From Melitaea cinxia (lineage: Eukaryota > Arthropoda > Insecta > Lepidoptera > Nymphalidae): a DNA stretch of 64,000 bases. Position 1 is the first letter of the stretch. Every line of letters begins with the position of its first letter. Of the stretch, positions 1 to 12,600 are shown piece after piece. The stretch covers positions 2,914,001-2,978,000 of the forward strand of contig NC_059416.1 of NCBI RefSeq assembly GCF_905220565.1, in the 5' to 3' direction. The notes under the pieces were generated by a model that made no database searches, was not told where the DNA came from, and worked only from the letters and a program-made list of their open reading frames with translations. The position numbers were made by a program, and so were the translations under genes.

Positions 1-155
1 ATTTTATTATTTTTTTTTTTTAGAATTTTTCTCTCCGTAAGAACCATCCTCGTACTTCAAGGAATAATTTAAAAAAAGAATTAGTGAAATCGGTCCAATC
101 GTTCTCGAGTTTTGCGCTTAGCAACACATTCAGCGACTCATTTTTATATTATAGA
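1..155 (-). mobile_element. Mini-Helitron, partial at window edge
   Basis: The minus strand starts with TC right after an A (position 156) and matches the 5' part of the copy at 13428-13627. The 3' end lies outside the window. Confidence 0.6.
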
Positions 156-249
156 TTATTAGCTATTATGCGTTTAAATTGCTATGCCCTGCAGATTCAC
201 CCGCGTTAATTTGAGAAAAAACGTACCAAAATATTATTTATATAGCCTA

Positions 250-430
250 CTAGCCGACCTGGCGAACTTCGTACCGCCTTATTTTTTTTTGAATATAATA
301 AAATATAGCCTATCTTTCAAGTTGGATCAAAATGCACACGGTGAGCAAATTTGATTAAAATCGGTTAAGTAAGTAGTTTAGGAGTCCGCCGCGGACAAAC
401 AACGTGACACTTAATTTATATATATAAAGA
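250..430 (-). mobile_element. Mini-Helitron, 181 bp
   Basis: On the minus strand it begins TC after A (431) and ends CTAG before T (249), the A|T insertion pattern of Helitrons. It encodes nothing, so it depends on a transposase supplied elsewhere. Different internal sequence from the copy at 1-155. Confidence 0.6.
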
Positions 431-621
431 TTATGTATATAAGAGAGTTGTAGCCCTATAACCTTTCCTCAGTAAATGAACTATCAAAAATAAAATTAAT
501 TTTTAAATTCGAAACATCCAAAGATTAGCGCGCGGAAAAAAAAAAAAAAAAAAAAACAAACTCTTCAGATTTATAATATTAGTATTATGTGTTATTAATA
601 AAAATATAGTTTTAAACTTAC

Positions 622-684
622 AACTTTGTTTCCGATGTTCAGCACGACCTTGCCGTGCTCGATCGTCTGTCTGTGCTTTTCTCG
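622..684 (-). CDS. Coiled-coil gene, exon 8 (last in window)
   Basis: Residues 360-380, from REKHRQTIEHGKVV to NIGNKV. Acceptor TTCCGTACAG, donor GTAAGT, phase 0 at both ends. No stop codon, so the gene must continue left of the window. Confidence 0.7.
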
Positions 685-3600
685 CTGTACGGAATAATTA
701 AACCTTAAGTTCAAAACTAATGTTATTAATATATTAATTTAAAAGCCTTTTTATCTCATTACATCCAGTAACTAAAGGGAAAAAACTGAAGTATATTCTG
801 TGTCAAAACAATACATTATCTTAAAACTGCTTAAAACACAAATATATTTATATAGCCTGTATTTAAGTTCCTCAAGAGCGGAGATCGAACCTGCGATCTG
901 TCCGTGTTCACGTTTGTACAAATTTATAATGTTTTTTATCGTACTTATCAGTAATTATTGTAAATCACATACAAAATATATCTAAAGTAACGCAAAATAC
1001 ATCAGTGATATATTAATAGCTTCAAAATAAGTTATAAGCTTGTCGTTATTAATAAAATACTATTATGACACAAAATAATTGTGTCATGTCATAATAATTT
1101 AATGGCTTACACGTGATATTAAATATGTGTAGTAAATGTTTGTAAATAAACAAGAAAGTTACAATATAATAATTGTTACTGGTGTTTGTTAATACGTAAA
1201 GCACCGCCATAGGACATGACAGACACATTTATTATGCACTTTGTTTTACCAATCGGTTTCAAAATTGTCAAATAAGATATTTCGATATAAAATATAAGTA
1301 TATTATTTGGCTCGACAAGACGCTTTTCATCCTCCTTGTTTCGTAGGCTTTCATATGCTATAGTAACCGCTTACCATCAGGTACCATACGCTTGATTACC
1401 ACCCAAGTAGTATATAAGAAAACTTATATACGACAATGTAGTTAGCTTTTAAAAGTATTAAAAAACAAATTTAGATATACCAATTTCGTAGTAGACGCTA
1501 TTTCCATGGAATCTCTCGCCCCGAGCAATGTGGCCTTTGGAGTATGTGATGGTCCGTTCGAACTACTAACGGTAATATAAATATAATCATTATATACCTA
1601 ATCGCGTATGCTGGATAACAAGATTTTTTTTTATGTCACTAGGTCGGCAAACAAGCGTACGGCTCACCTGTTGTTAAGCGATTACCGTAGCTTATAGACG
1701 CATGCAACACCAGAAGCATCGCAAGCGCGTTGCCGACCCAATCCCCAATCCCCCCCCCCCCAGGAGCTCTGGTCACCTTACTCACCAACAGGAACACAAT
1801 ACTGCTTGAAAACAGTATTATTTAGCTGTGATCTTCTGTAAGGTCTAGGTACTAGGTAGGTAGGCCCCAGTCGGGCTGCTCTATATTTTGAGCAGGAAAT
1901 TCCTGCTGTGGCCTACCTCAGTGAAAGATGACTAGCGCTCTTTCACTAGGTCTTGAATACGATATTTGGCTCATAATTTGATATTTATTAATCAAAACAG
2001 AAAATACCGCTAAGGGGTCAATGCATTTACTCAATAAAGACGAATTTCAGCATAATCTGCTACGCTGCCTCACTAACTACTACGTGTTTGACTGTATCTA
2101 TACACTGTGTGGCTACGGTAGTAAAGAATATAGCCACCTCCTCTTTTCCCGTGGGTGTCGTAAGAGGCGACTAAGGGATAACACAGTTCCACTACCACCT
2201 TGGAACTTAAAAAGCCGACCGGTGGCGGGATAACCATCCAACTACCGGCTTTGAAATACACAGGCCGAAGACGGGCAGCAGCGTCTTCGGTGCGACAAAG
2301 CCAGCCCTGCGGTCACCAACCCGCCTGCCCAGCGTGGTGACTATGGGCAAAACACATGAGTTCACGTTATTTTTGGCGTAAACTTGTGAACTATGTCCAG
2401 CAGTGGACTGTATAGGCTGTAATGATACACTGAGACGTTCGCAAGTCGAAAATCTTCAAATTAAAATTTGAAATGGGTAAGTAATAAAATGTCATTGATC
2501 TAAAAAAACGTTTCACAAACAAAAAGTTGCAGTTTAAAATAGTTATAATAATTTTTAATACTAACATCATCTTTAAGATGGATCCCATATTCCTGATGTC
2601 GACGGAGGCGGTAGTCATGCGTCGACTAGTGTCAGACTGATAATAAATTACCATGTTATGTATAGATTACCACATTATATATAGAACTAAACCAATTATA
2701 TTCATTCTTTTGATGCCAAAAGAGAATAGATAATCAAAAGAGCAGAGGCCAAAAGTCACATAAGAGATTACACGAATTAGTTATATTAGTTCGTTCGAGA
2801 TTATACGGCAAATTTACAGATGTCTTAATGAAAGCGTTTCCCCTCATATCGATTTATTTAGATATGAAATGAACGAAGTAGTTTTATCACGTCATGCAGG
2901 GAACGATTTTTCAAAACTCATCGTTGATAGAAAATTGCGCTCATGTTGCAAATTGTCATTTCGTATTTTAAACTCTTTTGCTTACATAAGTTACGTAATG
3001 TACATAATATGACTACAGGTGACTAAAATAATAAATAAACTAATTACTCACCGCTCTCGAAAACGTCTGTCGATCAGTCTGTGTGCACTCCCATTTAGCG
3101 GGAGCCGGCATTTGTTTCAAGTATTCGTGTTTTATCACGTCAGCGTGGGGACAGTGGGATTTCAGGTGCATGTCGTTAAAAACTGTTGAAAAGAAGACAT
3201 ATTAGAATTACTTTTTAAGCGTGTAACTCTCCCCGTACTTTACAATGTTATGTATGTCGTTTAGTATCACTGTATTTCTAGAAAAGTAATCATTGACTTT
3301 AATGATTGACTGATTTTAGAAAAGAGTAAGTGCTGGGGTTACTGCCGATCATTCTCTGTAGAATTAAGCTTAACATTAATTATATTAAATTTTTCTGGGA
3401 TTAATTTATAATTTATAAAATCACGATGCCTTTAAATGCTACTTTGATCAAGCGATTTATGATTAAATTGATTATGTGTGCTAATACTCACTATACTTAA
3501 AGAATGAGGAAACTAAAAGAGGGTAAGAGGGACGACTCTGACTTATCTTACTAACTTTACAGTTGTAGTACTTACTACAGATTTCTGAGAGAATGTGATA

Positions 3601-6600
3601 TTGTATCGTTCAATTTAGTCATATTATTTCTTTCACTTACGCCGAGTTGCACGAAACAATTACTAATTCATACAATTCTTGCGATTAAATTAGTTTAATC
3701 ACTACTTAAATTTTAATTTCTTTTCGTGCAACTCGGCGTTAGACAGTAGACATAAAATAGCATACTCGTCATAAAACTAAAATAACGTTAAAAGTGAGCA
3801 AAACAATGAATATATGAATTCGATTTCTATAGCGCTCAAAAATGGGTCTCACTCAGCATGTTACCTCAGCTTATTAGCTGCGGCGCTGGTCTGTAGCGAG
3901 TCCATCGTATGACTCGCTAGTCGCTGATGATAATGATTCCAGTAATAGACAATCAATAAGAGTTACATGATAACTTTGAAATGCTAATTAAAGGTTCATT
4001 AATATTAATTTTCAAATCATCATACCGTATTCTTTCCACTTCCTCGGCGCTGTTTTAGCAGCTTTAACAGCTTTTAGCACTTCTCTTCGTTGAGGTGGCT
4101 TGAAATCCGCCATATCGCCGAACATTATGAACGGTCGGCTGTCACCTTCCATTGTCTCCCACCACTGCTTCTCAGTTTGGGGTTCTAGAAAAAATATATG
4201 AAACCATTACTGGAGAGAATATATAGAGCGATGGTATGCAATAATTGTGTTTGCTCGCAAAGGAATAATCTAACTTCAGTTTACGTCGACAAGTAATACA
4301 ACATTTAACACGCATTGTTAGCGATAACTCAAAAAGTAGGTAGGTACTCGTCACACCTCGATCAAATTTAAATAGACGACAAGCGCCAGCTTTCGAACAA
4401 AAAAGGCATCATCAAAATCGGTATATCGAGTAAAAATGTATGAGGTATCACATAAAATACAGCTGTATTGAGACCCTCCTCCTATTTTTGATGTCGTTTA
4501 ATATTATTATCCAGTCATCACTGCTTCTGCGTATTAACTAATCTACACAAATAAATGGAGAGCCGATTTTTTTGTTCGGTTGTACTGCGAAAACTACTGA
4601 ACCGATTGGAATAATACTTATATCATAAGATGCAGCGTGTTTCGAAGAAGGTTTGAGTATATGATATGTTGGTGATTACTTATCGTAAGTATAAAAAAAA
4701 TAGACGGACAGATTGGCATGAAATTGAAGGATATTTCAAATCATTCTCTCTTTGAGCATGTCTCCGACTGCATGTTATGTACGATGATGCATAAAATTTC
4801 GAAGGCCTACCGTATTGATATTTTTAAGTGTACAGTACATAATGTTTGATATTGTTTCGATTTATTTCGCTAGCTTTGTGTAATTATTTAATTTTTATCT
4901 TGTTACAGCCTTTTCAGTTGATTTTATATTAGTTGTTCTTCACGCAGGCGGGTTTTTGTTTTATTTTTTATTATTTTATTTAATATGATTTTTGTATCGA
5001 TAAAAATCAAAATAAACTACCCTACAAAATTATCTTAAAAACTTTATATTATTTACTTTTATTTATAAAAATAATAATAATAGCAAACTGCAATAATAAT
5101 AACAGTCATCACGTAGACTATACATTAGACACTGTATAGCTATCATACACAGACTATACATAAAAATCTTAAGTTTTTTTACTTTACGGACGTTTTATAC
5201 CAGTAAGGGTACCCCTCCGCAACGCCCCATAAGGAACTTCGTTCCAAAAATAACATTTAGTAAAATATTTTTTTCTATTCAAATGATATAATAACATAAA
5301 ATAATAAACAATGTTTTTTTCTTTTTTTTTGCTATGAAATGATTTCGTCAATGTTAAAAAAATGCGATTGAGTATGTTTCAAGTTTCTCACAATCATCAG
5401 AGACGAAGAAAATTTCTAAACGCGTTTCATTGGAATATTTATTGCAACGCACTTTTGTTAAACTTAAATACAATCAGATACTATACTACAGCTATAAAAT
5501 ATAAAAAGGACTATAATATAAAAAGGGTCTTTTATAAAAAAGATTACACATTGTCGAAGGTAAGGTATATAATTATATACCTATAAGACATTTTACAAAT
5601 CTTTTTTTAAGAATTTTCGTAACTGCGGTAACATACCAACTTGGTGCTTCACGTTTATCTACAAATAGTGAGAGAAATAAAATCTATGTAAGCAAAAACT
5701 TTGTACTTCTTTATACGAAAACTGCGCGGGCGGAGGAGTTTGAAACTTCGCACTCTTGTATTTTATGTAGAGAAGGAGTACAGAATGCTAATTTTTTTTT
5801 AATTTGGCATAAAAATAAATTAAATTAAAAAATTTACACACACGACCACGTAGGTATTTGACACAAACACGCATATATAATCTTTTGTTTATTATTATAG
5901 AAGTAGGTATAGTCATTGACAACAGAAGCTTAATAATCGAATCGTGAACTTTAATAGTCAAATTTTGGCAACTGGGTAACCACTAGCATAATTTCAATCT
6001 GTTAAATGACGATTTAAAAGTGTTTTTAAAGACATCATATAAAGTAATTTTTGATTTTGATTTCTTTAGGCACGTCATGGGTTACTAACTTGAAAAAAAA
6101 ATTAATTGCTGATGCAATGAATAATCTTAAGAGTTTTAAATAACTAAAAAGTTATACTAGTATTAATATCGACGCTTGAAAGGCAACCCTTACTAAGCGA
6201 CATTCAGTAAACTTTACAGGAGAGCGATTTAAAATACAAATATAAATTTAAAAAAAAATCATAAAAATTTACCTAAATGTTTGATTAAAATGATGTTTAC
6301 ACTCGTAGAAGTCATTTTTTATAGCTATCCACATTGTTAAAATAAGATACCTGACACTTTTATAAACACCGGTTTGTGTCGGTTAGATAAAATTTACCTG
6401 ATTTGATAAACAGGTAAATTTATCTAAATAATTACTGTAATATGTGCAGTAACATGCAAAAATAGGTAAACTTACTTAGTTTAGAATTTTGATACGGAAA
6501 GATTGATCTAAAAAGATCTGATAGTTTAAAATAAATCAAGTAAAGTTATCTGAGCATTTATTAATGATTTTTTTGATTATGGAAATTCTATCTTAGTTAT

Positions 6601-9600
6601 TAAAATTACACCAAAAGTAACTTCGTAACTGACTAACCTAACTAAGAGCTATATCTAGGTAATTTTATCATGCACGAAAATAAATTAAATAAATTGTTAT
6701 TGAATAATCGTCTTTATTGAAAATTAAACAAATATGCGCCGTAGTGCCGACCATACAAAATAATTAATGAAACTAATCATGCAATAGTATTCAGTCTGAG
6801 ATCTTTTTTTTTTATTGGAAAATTATTATCACAGTCGCAATTATAAATTACACTATCATCTTAATCGCTTAATTAAAAAAAATATAACTCAAATATTTTG
6901 GTAAATGTAGTTATGAATTTTTAATAAACTATTAAAAATAGTAAACTAAATAAATAAAATTCTTGTAAAAGAACAGCAAATATAGTTGGTATGATGATAA
7001 GTGTAAATTTTTTTGACATAGTTATTAAAATTGCTGTTCTTAATTACTATAATAACAAGGAACTGAGGATAAAAAAGAAATATGTTGTACAAGTAAAATA
7101 TCTAAGCTCTATTTCCACTTTATTTCAAGTTAACTTGTATAAATGACACTGTCACAAAATATATTAACAAGTTAAAATATATAAACCACATAAATTACAA
7201 CTGAGTTCTGTAGGTAAAATGTACTAAGTGTATTTCATAATAATTGTGTTTGCTCGCAAACGAAAAAAAAACCGACTTCAATTACATCGACAAGTAATAC
7301 AACGTAGATCGACGAAAAAATAGTCAAGCAACTACGCGTTATCAAAGATTACTCAAAAAGTAGTTATCAGATCTCGATAAAATTTATATGTGACCACATG
7401 ATAAACATCAGCTTTCGACTAAATTAAAAATTATTAAAATCGGTACACCCAGTAAAAAGTTATTACGGATTTTCGAGAGTTTCCCTCGATTTCTCTAGGA
7501 TCCCATCATCAGGTCCTGGTTTCCTTATCACGGTACCAAACTAGGGATATCCCCTTTCCAACAAAAAAGAATTATCAAAATCGGTATATTCAGTAGAAAG
7601 TTATGCGGTATAATACAACGTAGGTCGACGAAAAAAGCGTCAAGTAAAAACGCATTATTAGATATAACTCGAAAAGTAGTTGTTAGATCTCAAATAAATT
7701 TAAATGGGACCAATTGGCACACACCACCTTTCGATTAAAACAGAATTTGTCGAAATCGGTCTACCCGGTCAAAAGTTCTGATGTAACATACATTAAAAAA
7801 AAATACAGTCGAATTGAGAACCTCCTCCTTTTTTGGAAGTCGGTTAACAAGTGAAAATACGTAAATACAAATAAATGAAAAATTAAATACATGAAAACCA
7901 CACTAAGTTCATATTCCTAAGGTTAAGAATATCGTAAACTGCTGGATATTCTTAAAATAGCTTTTATTTGGTTGTTTAGTAAGCACAAAATGTAGATCTG
8001 ACCGAAATCACGCGATATCTAAGCGACAACAAAACTCATCGTAGAGCTATGAGATATAGACCAAAAGACGCAGAAAAATATGACGATTCGAATGGTATAC
8101 ATAACTCATTTTACGGATTTATGTCGGTTAGTAAGGATTGCCTTACAAGCGTCGATATTATAAGAATATATATAATATCATATTTGGTGTTTATTTATAA
8201 CCGACTTAAAAAAGCGGCTGTGAAGTTGACACTGTAGGTATGCGATATTGTTGGATAATAGTTGAGCATTATTAAGTAGTCGTAAGTGTATGTATATTTG
8301 TCTATTGCTGATGTTTTATAAAAATCAGTTCAATCGTTTTTGAGATATGGGTCCACGCATTTCTGGAGACAGGTATTTGAAGTTGAGATTAAATAAATCA
8401 TTAATTTTATTCATATTTCATCACATCATCATCACAGCAGCCTTTCGCAGTTCACTACTGGGCATAGGCCAAAAATGGCGTAAACTCATATGTTTTGCCC
8501 ATAGCCACCACGCTGGGCAGGCGGGTTGGCGACCGCAGGGCTGGCTTTGTTGCACCGAAGACGCTGCTGCCCGTCTTCGGCCTGTGTATTTCAAAGCCAG
8601 TAGTTGGATGGTTATCCCAACATCGGTCGGCTTTTTAAGTTCCAAGGTAGTAGTAGAACTGTGTTATCCCTTAGTCGTCTCTTACGACACCCACGGGAAG
8701 AGAGGAGGTGGCTATATTCTTTGATGTCGTAAGCACACAGCATATTCATATTTACATAGATTTAACTAACGACCACTCTTGCGTAATTATGCATGTCGTG
8801 TGGTTTCCCATAGAAGGGAATATATCCGCCAACCTGCAGTGGAGCAGGCTAGTGGATAAGGCTCCAACTATTTTCCTAAACGGACTTAGTGGCCTATGTG
8901 CAGCTAGGGATGTCACAGGCTAAATCGTACATTAATACACGTACAGGTTTGTGAGATACCTACGTTACTGTATTTAGTGATAATTCTCCCAGCTTGTGTG
9001 GCCCTGACTAAAAATTCTTAACAAAACCTCGTTGAAAGATTTGCTTTTTTAATATCACGTAATAATTCAATATTAATAATGCTTATTTGGTATATGTAAT
9101 TCATGATGCCTTCCCTATTCGTTTACTTAAAAAGAGCTACATTAAAGAGGTATTTCTGTTCGTAAATATGGATCTATAATTTGTAGTTTATTAATTGAGG
9201 AGAAACAGGTCCTAATGACCTATTATACCTCCTGCTGTTAAGGTCTAAGCGTAGCTTATGTGCTGGATAAATGTTATCTACAATCAGTGACACAGGCTCT
9301 TAACGACTTTGTTAAGAAGCAATTGTCTCGAAGTAATATTCGTCATGTGTTTGTAATCATTTTGTTTTCGTATGAAATTTTGTACCTGCAGCAGCGGACA
9401 GAAATAACAGAACACTTTTTTTTATAAACGTACTGACTTTTCTTAGATATCACAATAAAACGTGGTTCAATGTGTGTCAAACAATAAAATCATTATTTTA
9501 AACTGACCGACACGGCGATTTTCGCATAGCTTTTTACATTTGTTTTATATTGACTTTTTATTTAAACCTTTTCCTGACAATAACGGACACAAAAAAAGTA

Positions 9601-12600
9601 GAAATTTTCAATTTAGTGCATTTGTTTGAAAGTTATGGGCATGTAAAATGTACATTCATACCGGCTTTAACAGTGATCGATTTTTATTTATTGCATTTAC
9701 GTTGAAAAAAGAGTTTTGTTAGTGTACTTTAGGACACCTTTACTCATATGGCAGTATTTGTTAGTACTAAAATCTATAAATTTTTAAGTATTATTCAGAA
9801 AATGTGTGTATAATCTAACCAGAGGCGGCTCATCCTAAAGAGCGCTGGTGCAGTGCACTACCACGAAAATTACATAGGTAAACTTAAATCTATATTTCTT
9901 TATAATACACACTATCCTTACATTACATTCTTTCTATTCTACTATACCTATACAATAGTCTATTATATTACCTATAGCTATGACGTTTGGCGTCAAGTTG
10001 TAACGAAAGTGGAGCGCCAGCGTTTGCGCGCCTGTGAAACTGTATTTATGTCATAAGTGCATTGATGTATAAAAAACCCATAAGTGCGAAAGATAAACAT
10101 CGACTCAGGCCGAAGCGTGAAACAAAATATTTCGTATAAGAAATTAGCCTAATCAGAACCTCACGCGCGACTCGCTCCGTGGGATAACCTATCTACGCGC
10201 TGTTGCCGTTCGTAGGTCTATGAACAAACGTGTCGGCTTCGTCGGCAATTTCGCAGATTTTCTGTTAAATAAGTAATAAAAAATCAAAAATATTTTGTAC
10301 GCGACATTTTGAGTTATAAATGGAACAGGTTATCTTTTATTAACAAGTGTGAAAAGTCTCAAATTCTAGAAAATCTAAAAAAAAACAATCTAGTATGAAT
10401 ACTACATCTTTTACACGTGTTTTTAAATCTGAACAATAAATCAAAACAAATAAACATAGTTACAATAGGCTGACGGATACAAGTGAGAACATTTATTGTA
10501 CCTATTATTTTGCGGAAACTAAGCTAAAAGTTTTTTTAATACACATAAAGAAGGTACTTCGCTTTCTCTTCAAAATTAGTTTTGTGACTGTTTTGTTCTT
10601 ATATTGTTTCTTTTAACACGCGTCAAGAACAAAAGCTTTTAAGCTTAGTTGCCGCAAAATAAGAGGTAAGTATATTCAATGTTATGGCTTCTAACTTGTA
10701 TCCGTCAAACTACTGTAACTATCTTACACTCAGACAACCTGATGAGTTTTGAAATATTTTTCAGATTCAAAAACGAAAAACTACTATTACCATTATTTTA
10801 TTTAGCAGTTTACCATTTATTTTATTTGCATAGAAAATTCATTCCGTCCATGTAGATGTGAATCTCTCCACTGACGACGCCAGCTACAAACACCAGACAC
10901 AGATAACAAAATAATTTATCGCTTTCTTCACATCCACACAACCTGATGTGGTTTGAAATATTGTTCAGACTTAAAAATACGCGTAAAAGATTTAGTTTTC
11001 ATACAACATTTTTGAGTTTGTGCAATTTCAGGAAGTGGCGGCCCCTTAGCTTCCAGTTTGAGACGTAATTTGAGACTTTTGATACTTTTTAATAAAAGAT
11101 ACTCTACATTTTTGTTGAATAGATGTTACATTCGTTCTGTAATCACACTCGTGTACAAATTGTCATTTCGGTTTTTATTGTTAGTACAATTGTACAGCAC
11201 CTGGTAGTCGTTTAGATTAGAGATGAAACTTATATCCGGTAACTATCCGGTACTGGTGCCGACTCCGGTGCCGAATACTGGATTTAAAAAATATTTATTT
11301 TAGGTGATTATTCTTTTCATGCTAGAGGTTGTCTGGAAGAGATCGCTCTTTTAGCGATAAGACCGCCTTTTGTACATGTCTATATTTTCTTTTACGGTGA
11401 AAATTTTTTCTCTGATAGTGTACAATAAAGGGTATTTGTATTGTATTGTGATTAATTACTTTATTCATCCCTTACGAAATACAATAAGTAATCACAATAT
11501 AATTGTACAATTTAGAAAACAAATTACCTAATACTCATACTAAGGGCAAATTACGATGAATGAAACTAACTTTTGTACATTAAGCAGCTAGCAAGCGATT
11601 TCATTTCAAAATAAAGTCTAACGCTGTACACACTGCTGCAAGGCGCTGAAAGCTAGACTTTGGCATACTTTCATAAATTCGGGTATTGTTTAGCATTAGA
11701 TACCCACTAAGGATAAGGGTCGAAGTTGCGATCAATTTTCATTGACTGGAGATAAAAATCAAGCTCACGTGAAATCGCGTCTCTTCCTTCACGTTGAATC
11801 TGTCCCTGTCTGAGCTAACTCTGTCTTTTCGCCTCTCCTTCTGTATCTCCTTCTCTGTCGGATATTCGGCGGCCGAATACCCGGCTATCCAGATACAAGG
11901 TTGGCCGAATATCCGGTATCTTATATCCGGCTAAATTGCTATCTGTTTCATCTCTAGCTTATATCATTAGAGTACCTTTGGTTTTCCTTTGTGCGCTATA
12001 AAGCGTTCAACATGTACACTTATTATAATATTTAAATGTAATGTACAAATTGTACACATCAGAGCTGGACTCTTACTTCTAATTTTGGAAAACACCAAGT
12101 AAAGGTAACACGTAATAAGCACCGTCATTAATTAAATATTTTTTAAGAACTTCAATTCAAACAACTTTTGTATTCTGGCAGCCGTTTGATGGACTTAATT
12201 AAGATTATAGTTTTAAAGTAGTTAAGGTTGGTATACGTTTTTTTACCTAGGTAAACAAAGAATTAATTACAACATTAAAATTTGAAATTGAATTTATTAA
12301 AACTTATATAATAGGCTCAATTCTAACACTTACTATTAATATCTACGTATTTACACACAACAGTTAATGCGATCTAATGATGCGATGCGTCTGATGTCAG
12401 TCCTCATGTAATGGGTGTATGTATGTATGGCTGTTTGTATTTATGCAGTATGTATGTATGTACTTATTTAAATTGTATATATTATATTAACAGTGTATAT
12501 ATTATTAAAAAGATATCTTATTTTTGTCTTTGGTTCTTTTGTTTTGTCTCTCTGTTTTCGCACTTATACGATATAAGTTCGCCCTTGCCAACTGCCTACT

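Noticed and set aside
8347..8724. 125-residue open frame
   Set aside because: Covers a reversed SINE-like family B copy; the same protein-like string recurs at other copies.
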